DNA of 64,000 nt from Atriophallophorus winterbourni (Eukaryota > Platyhelminthes > Trematoda > Plagiorchiida > Microphallidae), in contig JACCGJ010000696.1 in NCBI GenBank assembly GCA_013407085.1, positions 1 to 64,000 on the forward strand, given 5' to 3'. A model generated the notes under the pieces. It worked only from the letters and a program-made list of their open reading frames with translations. It searched no databases and was not told the DNA's origin. How positions within the stretch are numbered: position 1 is the stretch's first letter; every line of letters starts with the position of its first letter. The position numbers were made by a program, and so were the translations under genes. This document shows positions 63,422-64,000 of this stretch, piece after piece.

Positions 63422-63725
63422 CAAACACTACATCGGGCAAACCGGTCGAAAACTAAAAACTCGAATGCACGAGCATCAACTGGCCGTACGACATCACGAC
63501 ACCAAGTCTCTCATCTCAACGCACGTCGACAACGAAGATCACGAGATGGACTGGCATAACTGCCACATCTTGGGCCGAGCTAATAACAAAGCAGCACGAG
63601 TTCATCGAAGCCTGGCACTCCGGTGAACGATCGATCAACCAACACGTGAGCTTGGACGACATCTACGCACGGATGCAACTGAGACGAAGAACCGAAAAGG
63701 CAGCCAATCAATCAATCAATCAATC
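63405..63725 (+). pseudogene. Penelope-like GIY-YIG endonuclease, frameshifted
   Basis: A plus-strand frame reads VCDKHYIGQTGRKLKTRMHE and HQLAVRHHD. This is the GIY-YIG core (here HYIGQTGR, with the conserved Arg) and the H-x-x-A-V-R block seen in PLE endonucleases. After ANNKAAR near 63598 one base is missing. The downstream frame then gives EFIEAWHSGERSINQHVSL and DDIYARMQ, the usual end of the domain. The enzyme nicks target DNA for PLE insertion. RT is not attached upstream, only a terminal-repeat remnant and a simple repeat, so this is a fragment. Confidence 0.8.
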
Positions 63726-63731
63726 AATCAC
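63703..63731 (+). repeat. (AATC)n short tandem repeat
   Basis: About seven AATC/CAAT units directly after the GIY-YIG domain. Confidence 0.85.
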
Positions 63732-63810
63732 ATGCGATCACGTGACCAGTGGTCGGCCGGCCAAATACCATCGTCAGTGCCACTTCGAGCAGTCAATTTG
63801 CCAACAATCG

Positions 63811-63844
63811 CTGAAGATGTTGCCTAGTCTGGCAACGAAACGTC
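63811..63844 (+). ncRNA. Hammerhead-like hairpin downstream of GIY-YIG, non-canonical core
   Basis: CTGAAGATG is followed by a TTGCC/GGCAA hairpin with a six-base loop and then CGAAACGTC. The layout imitates a hammerhead (core, stem II, GAAAC, GTC), but the first core block is CTGAAGA rather than CTGATGA. I call it a structural resemblance only. Confidence 0.3.
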
Positions 63845-63928
63845 CGATGCAAAATCAACAAGCTCGGAGAACAAATTCAAGTACGCTAAAACAACGACCC
63901 GATCTACAAATATTCCAAACAATACTAA

Positions 63929-63997
63929 TGTATGTGTATGTATGTATGTATGTATGCATGTATGTATGTGTGATGTACGTGTGTGTATGTATATAAC
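63929..63997 (+). repeat. (TATG)n simple repeat
   Basis: TATG/TGTG tetranucleotide array reaching almost to the end of the window. Confidence 0.9.
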
Positions 63998-64000
63998 AAA

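Overview
This window is eukaryotic, repeat-dominated DNA with almost no single-copy coding sequence. It most likely comes from a flatworm, plausibly a digenean trematode. That is inferred from the mixture seen: CR1/jockey-superfamily LINEs with a PHD-like finger in ORF1, an RTE-type LINE tail, Ty3/Gypsy elements, Penelope-like (PLE) reverse transcriptase and GIY-YIG pieces, hammerhead-ribozyme-like repeats, and a host gene split by short spliceosomal introns. No bacterial operon, CRISPR array or rRNA is visible, and no convincing tRNA was found by eye. The species cannot be named from the sequence alone.

Layout. 1-9.4 kb holds a decayed Gypsy integrase, RTE and CR1 fragments, and a nearly full-length CR1-like LINE (1.86-6.18 kb) with a 791-codon open RT frame. 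9.5-12.7 kb is a Gypsy element with two LTRs whose single open frame joins Gag directly to integrase. 12.7-36.1 kb is a nest of LINEs on both strands, a piggyBac C-terminal fragment, a 4.6-kb Gypsy element (19.8-24.5 kb), a PLE-like palindrome with a canonical hammerhead ribozyme core (33.0 kb), and three exons of a prenylcysteine-oxidase-like gene on the minus strand. A run of exactly 1000 N (36141-37140) follows. 37.26-60.23 kb then repeats the 12.73-36.14 kb interval in the same order and orientation. The repeat differs by insertions and deletions: the 4.6-kb Gypsy is absent, the piggyBac fragment is absent, about 3.4 kb of different LINE sequence occupies 47.3-50.7 kb, and one LINE keeps 1.4 kb that the first copy has lost. 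60.2-64 kb is outside the repeated interval and carries the next upstream exon of the same host gene, PLE reverse-transcriptase and GIY-YIG remnants, and simple repeats.

How it fits together. The only recognisable host gene is the FAD-dependent prenylcysteine oxidase homologue. Its intron phases join cleanly across four exons of the second copy; its first and last exons are not seen. In the first copy the last visible exon has a one-base deletion. The repeated 23-kb interval is either a real tandem segmental duplication or two haplotypes placed in series at a scaffold gap. Long stretches of complete identity beside diverged stretches, and the fixed-size gap, make the second reading at least as likely. 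Everything else is transposable-element sequence in various states of decay. The most interesting pieces are the intact Gag-integrase frame, the hammerhead-bearing inverted repeat, and the insertion differences between the two copies.
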